Positions 60,050-64,000 of a stretch of 64,000 bases of DNA are shown in pieces. Source of the stretch: Paenibacillus woosongensis. GTDB taxonomy: Bacteria > Bacillota > Bacilli > Paenibacillales > Paenibacillaceae. The stretch spans positions 3,782,001 to 3,846,000 of the forward strand of contig NZ_CP126084.1 of NCBI RefSeq assembly GCF_030122845.1, written 5' to 3'. A program made the translations under genes and the position numbers. The first letter of the stretch is position 1; every line of letters begins with the position of its first letter. The notes below the pieces were generated by a model. It was not told where the DNA came from. It did not search any database and worked only from the letters and a program-made list of their open reading frames with translations.

Positions 60050-61708
60050 TTATTTGTTCTTCTCAGCCCATTCGTTGACTTCCTTCGTAATTTGCTCTCC
60101 GCCAAGCTTCTTCCAGTCCTCCACGAACTTGTCGAAATTGTCCAGCGACTGTCCCATAATAATTTTTGTGAATACTTCCTCCTCCATCTTCTCCAGGGTG
60201 GCGAGCTTCTCGACCATCGTCGGCGTCGGCGCCCCGTAGAAGGCATCGAAAATGTAGTTATCCTCCTGAACATAATGATCGATCACGTCGAAGCTGCTTG
60301 GCGAACCGAATACGCGTTCTGTTCCCCAGTTTGCTCTGTTGCCGCCCCGGTAGTCGACGATTCTGTCATAGTAGCCCTTTTCCTCAACAGACAGCTGGGA
60401 TGGGTCATTCGTTTCCAGAGCCTGCATCGTATTTAAGTGCGCGTTCAGGTTTTTCTTGGCCGGGTCGGCGCTGATCAAGCTGTACAGATAGACCGGAATG
60501 TTCGTATCGGTAATTCCGAATTTGCTGTTCTCTTGAGCGACTTCTGGATCATAGCCCTGCATGCTGAAGTTCAGCAGCTTGATAATCGCTTCCGGATGCT
60601 TGCTGTCCTTGCTCACCCCGTAATATCTCGTAATCGGCATTTTGCCAATCGGGGTTGCCTTCTTGTCATCCACGGATACAAGCGGTAAAGCCTTCCACTC
60701 GGCGTTCGGGTCATTGTCGACATTCTGCTGGATGATGGACAGCGGAGCAGACATGGAACCGTAGAACATGCCTACCTTGCCGCTCGCCACCGATTCGGTC
60801 ACCTTGGCGCGGTCCTTCACGCCAAACTCCCGATCCAGTATGCCTTTAGCGTACAGATCCTGCAGCTGCTTCAGCGCATCCTTCACGGCGGGCTGAATGC
60901 TGCCGTACACGAGCTGGCCAGAATCATCTTTAACCCATTTGCCCGGATTCACATGATAACCGGAGAAGTATCCCGACGTACCGAAATGGGCATCCGTCAA
61001 AAAGGTTTTGGTAAAGGCCAGGCCGAACGTATCGTCTTTGCCGTTGCCGTCCGGGTCATTATTTGTAAATGCTTCCGCAATAGCGAGCACATCCTGCATC
61101 GTTTGCGGCTCCGGCAGCCCCAGCTTCTCCAGCCAGTCCGTCCGGACATACAATATCGGCAGCCCGTCGACCGCAGAGGACGTATGCGGAATCGCCATTA
61201 ATCTGCCGCCGATCTTCGCCGTGTTAAAGCTGGCCTCATCCTGCAGCATGATTTCCTTCGTAATTGGCGATGCGTATTTCTCGAACAAATTCGTCAAATC
61301 GTACAGCATGTCGTTCTCCGCCAGGTCAGTCAGCTGCTTGTTCTTCAGCCACATAATATCGGGCAAATCGCCGGAGGCGATCGATACGTTCATCTTCTGA
61401 TCGAACTGCTCGACGGGAACCGTCCAGACATACTTCAAATTGATGCCGAGATCGCTTAAATAAGTGCGGGTATAAATATTGTCCTCGATCGTATCGTTGT
61501 TTTCGTATTTGTAAGTTGATTCCGTATAACGCCATGCCGTAATGTCCACGGGCGGATCATACTTCGCCATCAAATCCACATCGGTCTTGGCCGGATCCGG
61601 AGCAGCTGCGGGCGAATTCGCTTCCTTGGCGCCTCCGCAGGCTGTGAGCAGCATGAAACCTGCCAAGCATAGAATTGCCGATTTCTTCATTGTTCTTCTC
61701 TTTTTCAT
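60050..61708 (-). CDS. LipO-type sugar-binding lipoprotein
   Basis: 552 residues, start ATG at 61708 after AGGGAGG. Lipoprotein signal ends FMLLTAC, with Cys24 lipidated. The ~550-residue size is that of LplBC-associated binding proteins. It is first in the operon that includes the permeases, GH43 and MGH1-like genes, and lies downstream of the YesN-type regulator, which probably activates it. Confidence 0.93.
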   Translation of the reverse strand: MKKRRTMKKSAILCLAGFMLLTACGGAKEANSPAAAPDPAKTDVDLMAKYDPPVDITAWRYTESTYKYENNDTIEDNIYTRTYLSDLGINLKYVWTVPVEQFDQKMNVSIASGDLPDIMWLKNKQLTDLAENDMLYDLTNLFEKYASPITKEIMLQDEASFNTAKIGGRLMAIPHTSSAVDGLPILYVRTDWLEKLGLPEPQTMQDVLAIAEAFTNNDPDGNGKDDTFGLAFTKTFLTDAHFGTSGYFSGYHVNPGKWVKDDSGQLVYGSIQPAVKDALKQLQDLYAKGILDREFGVKDRAKVTESVASGKVGMFYGSMSAPLSIIQQNVDNDPNAEWKALPLVSVDDKKATPIGKMPITRYYGVSKDSKHPEAIIKLLNFSMQGYDPEVAQENSKFGITDTNIPVYLYSLISADPAKKNLNAHLNTMQALETNDPSQLSVEEKGYYDRIVDYRGGNRANWGTERVFGSPSSFDVIDHYVQEDNYIFDAFYGAPTPTMVEKLATLEKMEEEVFTKIIMGQSLDNFDKFVEDWKKLGGEQITKEVNEWAEKNK

Positions 61709-61815
61709 ATGAACCTCCCTGAAAGCTGTAAGTGGTATAGGGCCCTTATAGGTTTAATGTTAGATTTGAAACCGCTCTCATTCAATATTCATCTCTTGAC
61801 ATTTGAATCAACTGT

Positions 61816-63480
61816 TTACCTGTTGAATATGGTGGCCCGATATTCCTGGGGCGTCATATGGGTCGCCTTGCGGAAGGAGCGCGTGAAGTTCGTGGCCGTT
61901 CCGTATCCAACAAGCTCCGCCACGTCCTGGATCTTGACGTCCGGATTTTCCAGCAGCCGCTTGGCCCTCGTCATTCGGCACGCCGAGATGTATTCGGATA
62001 AATTTGTGCCGGTCACCTGCTTGAACAGCCGGGATAGGTAAGACGGGTTAAAAAAGACCAGCTCTGCCAGCCGGACCAGCGATATCTCGTCGGGATCATG
62101 CAGATGGTCCTGAACATGCTTCTGAATGACGGTGATAACGTCCCTTGCCCGCCTCTCCTCCTCCTGACTCTGAAGGTTGAACAGCATGTCCCCGACATGG
62201 AGCAAATAGTCGAATGCTTGCTGCCAGGACTCATGCTCCCCCGGCTGCATCAGCTTGTGCAGGCCGATCCGGGTCGCCGCCGTCTCGACCAGGTTCCAGC
62301 GATTCATGTAAGACAGAAATACCAGCCCGATGGAATAATACAGCTCCTGGGCCGGGACATGATGCATGCTGTCGATGTCAGCCAGCGCGGCCGCGCAATC
62401 GAGCAGAATAGCTCTGAATTCGGCCCGCTGTCCATGCTCCAATTGATCAGCAAGCGCGGCCGGCTTGGCATGGCGCAGAAGCGGCTTTCCGCGCTGTTCC
62501 TCCCCTGGCGGCTGAAGCTTCTGCTCAATCATTTGCTTATCGAGAAGCAGCATGCCGCAGCCCTGCCCGATCCGGTAATTCATCAGCATGTTCAGCGTGG
62601 AGAATCGCTCCGCCGCGTCCTCCCACATCACCGGGCTATCGTCAAGCACGAACGACAGCACTTCGCCGAGGGACTCGCGGCATGCCGACTGGATCAGCTC
62701 CAGATTACCCTTCATGAACGTCATGGCCCGCTCCCAGCTCTCGGCTTCGCTGCTTTCCTGCAGCGGCTGAATCAGCCAAACCGGGTCCATGCTCTCATTG
62801 ACGACGTCAACGAACGAGACGCGAGCGGACAAATACTGGTTGGTTATAAGCCTGATTCTGTAGAGCTGCCTGGACTTCGTCGCATAGGTAAGCGCGCTGG
62901 CGAAGCTGTTGACCCTGCCCAGCATAATGAGCACAGGACGGTCCGCGCGCAGTGGAATCGCCAGTTCATCGAACTGCTTCTGATGGATTTCCTGCACGCC
63001 GAGCTGCTCGTTCAAGATTCCTTTGACGTAGTCTTTTTGCAGCAATTCCCTTGTCGCGTCAAGCTGCTCCTGTGCCTTCTGGAGCAACGCCTCCGCCTTC
63101 AGCTCCGTCTCGATATCCATGGCCGCCTGCTCGACCATCTGAATCACTTTTTCATACCCTTCGGTCTTTAATAAATAGCTCACACCCTCATACTGGAAGG
63201 CCGAGTAAATATAGGAGAATTCATTATGTCCCGTCAGAAAAATGACCCTGCAGCTAGGCCATCTCTCCCTGATTTTGTCCAGCAGCTCAAGTCCGCTCAG
63301 GCCGGGCATCCGGATATCCGTAAGCACGATATCGAAGCGCGTCCGATCGAACAGCCGCACTGCCTCATCACCGGAATAGGCCTTGTAAACATCCAGCTCC
63401 AGCTGGGGCAGATTCGACAGCACCTCATATAACCCGTCCGCTATAATCATTTCGTCATCGACGACCAAAAGTCTGTACAT
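61816..63480 (-). CDS. YesN-type response regulator (REC + AraC HTH)
   Basis: 554 residues from ATG at 63480 behind GGAGGGATATAAG. REC domain residues 1-~120: VVDDEMIIADG, phosphoacceptor Asp55 in VLTDIRMPGLSG, and a Thr in IFLTGHNEF. A long middle domain includes a coiled coil. The C-terminal AraC domain reads SLVRLAELVFFNPSYLSRLF and IQDVAELVGYGTATNFTRSF. Together with the YesM-type kinase just upstream it should respond to an external sugar and activate the importer operon that follows at 61708. Confidence 0.93.
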   Translation of the reverse strand: MYRLLVVDDEMIIADGLYEVLSNLPQLELDVYKAYSGDEAVRLFDRTRFDIVLTDIRMPGLSGLELLDKIRERWPSCRVIFLTGHNEFSYIYSAFQYEGVSYLLKTEGYEKVIQMVEQAAMDIETELKAEALLQKAQEQLDATRELLQKDYVKGILNEQLGVQEIHQKQFDELAIPLRADRPVLIMLGRVNSFASALTYATKSRQLYRIRLITNQYLSARVSFVDVVNESMDPVWLIQPLQESSEAESWERAMTFMKGNLELIQSACRESLGEVLSFVLDDSPVMWEDAAERFSTLNMLMNYRIGQGCGMLLLDKQMIEQKLQPPGEEQRGKPLLRHAKPAALADQLEHGQRAEFRAILLDCAAALADIDSMHHVPAQELYYSIGLVFLSYMNRWNLVETAATRIGLHKLMQPGEHESWQQAFDYLLHVGDMLFNLQSQEEERRARDVITVIQKHVQDHLHDPDEISLVRLAELVFFNPSYLSRLFKQVTGTNLSEYISACRMTRAKRLLENPDVKIQDVAELVGYGTATNFTRSFRKATHMTPQEYRATIFNR

Positions 63481-63481
63481 C

Positions 63482-64000
63482 TTATATCCCTCCATCCGAA
63501 ATGACGATCCGAATCGTCGCTTTTAATCCGCCCAACTCGCTTCGCTCCACATATAATCCGCTGTTCTGTCCAAACTTCAGGCGGATTCTCTGGTGTATAT
63601 TGAGCAGCCCCGTCGTCTCCGCTTCATCTGGACGCGACAGGCTCTCGTTCAGAGCACGGATCTGCCCATCCGTCAGCTCCTCGCCGTTATCCTCCACGAT
63701 CAGCAGCAGCTCGTTTTCCGTTCGGGCAAAATGGACACTTAAAATGCCGTTGGCGCTTTTTTTCTCCAGCCCGTATTTGAAGGCGTTCTCAATAATCGGC
63801 TGCAAAATCAGTCTTGGCACCATAATATGGCCCACATTTTCCGGCAATTCGCCGAACTCGATCCGGTTGCGTTTCGCGAATCGCATAGCCTGGATTTCGG
63901 AGTACACCTTCGCATGTTTTACCTCTCTCCCCAGCAGCACCTCATCGGAATCGCCTCGCGTAATGAATTGGAAATACTCCCCAAGCTGATTCGTGAACCG
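63482..64000 (-). CDS. YesM-type sensor histidine kinase, C-terminal part (runs off window)
   Basis: About 172 residues of the C-terminus are visible. They include the HPK7/YesM-type start of the kinase domain and an HATPase_c domain: N box IIENAFKYGLEK, G1 IVEDNGEELTDGQ and G2 GLLNIHQRIRLKFG. The stop lies one base before the regulator start, so kinase and regulator are co-translated. The sensor part lies beyond base 64000. Confidence 0.92.
   Translation of the reverse strand, partial: RFTNQLGEYFQFITRGDSDEVLLGREVKHAKVYSEIQAMRFAKRNRIEFGELPENVGHIMVPRLILQPIIENAFKYGLEKKSANGILSVHFARTENELLLIVEDNGEELTDGQIRALNESLSRPDEAETTGLLNIHQRIRLKFGQNSGLYVERSELGGLKATIRIVISDGGI

Noticed and set aside
62098..63171. 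Long plus-strand ORF (357 codons) opposite the YesN-type regulator
   Set aside because: Antisense shadow of a GC-rich coding region; the regulator on the other strand has complete REC and AraC domains.
1..64000. CRISPR array, tRNA or rRNA genes
   Set aside because: No regularly spaced repeats with unique spacers, and no cloverleaf or conserved rRNA stretch was seen on reading; a tRNA or CRISPR finder would be the decisive check.

Overview
The window looks like a Paenibacillus-type chromosome (Firmicutes, spore former). The evidence is a sigma-K gene, S-layer-homology (SLH) anchored secreted enzymes, LplB/LplC-type sugar permeases beside lipoprotein binding proteins, a YesM/YesN-type sensor-regulator pair, and clean GGAGG ribosome binding sites. 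I saw no rRNA, tRNA or CRISPR array.

1-20.7 kb is a mosaic, mobile-element-rich region. It starts with an MMPL exporter (cut by the window edge) and a BtrH-N-like gene of the kind found with peptide-synthetase clusters. Two near-copies of a ~1.45 kb mosaic block follow, at 3712-5126 and 19250-20719. Each block holds a BtrH-like fragment, a peptide carrier protein tail, an esterase C-terminus and the 3' two-thirds of a sigK gene broken at the same codon. Between them lie ~14 kb of accessory genes: a large serine recombinase whose 3' end runs into the first broken sigK, three small companion ORFs, two tyrosine recombinases (the second truncated), an orphan type I methylase subunit, a Fic protein, a HerA-type ATPase overlapping an OLD-type ATPase/TOPRIM nuclease, and a decayed IS91-family transposase.

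21-46.5 kb is a fructan-utilisation region made of two cassettes. Cassette A (21.1-30.9 kb) has a GH91-family protein (inulin fructotransferase / difructose-anhydride hydrolase family) without a signal peptide, a ROK fructokinase, a LacI pseudogene, an intracellular GH32, a CUT1 ABC importer, a divergent AraC regulator and a frameshifted GH172 remnant. GH91 and GH172 both act on difructose dianhydrides. Cassette B (31.0-46.5 kb) has an SLH-anchored 1883-residue LamG-GH32 protein, an intracellular LamG-GH32 protein, an unusual PfkB fructokinase-GH32 fusion, an LplBC-type importer and a LacI repressor, with four copies of a 15-bp operator. The model is surface cleavage of levan or inulin, import of oligofructans or dianhydrides, then cytoplasmic hydrolysis and phosphorylation. 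No importer ATPase is encoded here, so a shared MsmX-like ATPase elsewhere is expected.

46.9-54.5 kb holds an intact sigK, an acetate-type transporter, an MFS transporter, a beta-lactamase-fold serine hydrolase, a secreted PAP2 phosphatase with an autotransporter-like tail, and a BASS-family transporter. 54.8-64 kb is a third sugar locus: an (alpha/alpha)6 glycosidase-like protein, a GH43 enzyme, an LplBC-type importer with its binding protein, and YesN/YesM (the kinase is cut by the window end).
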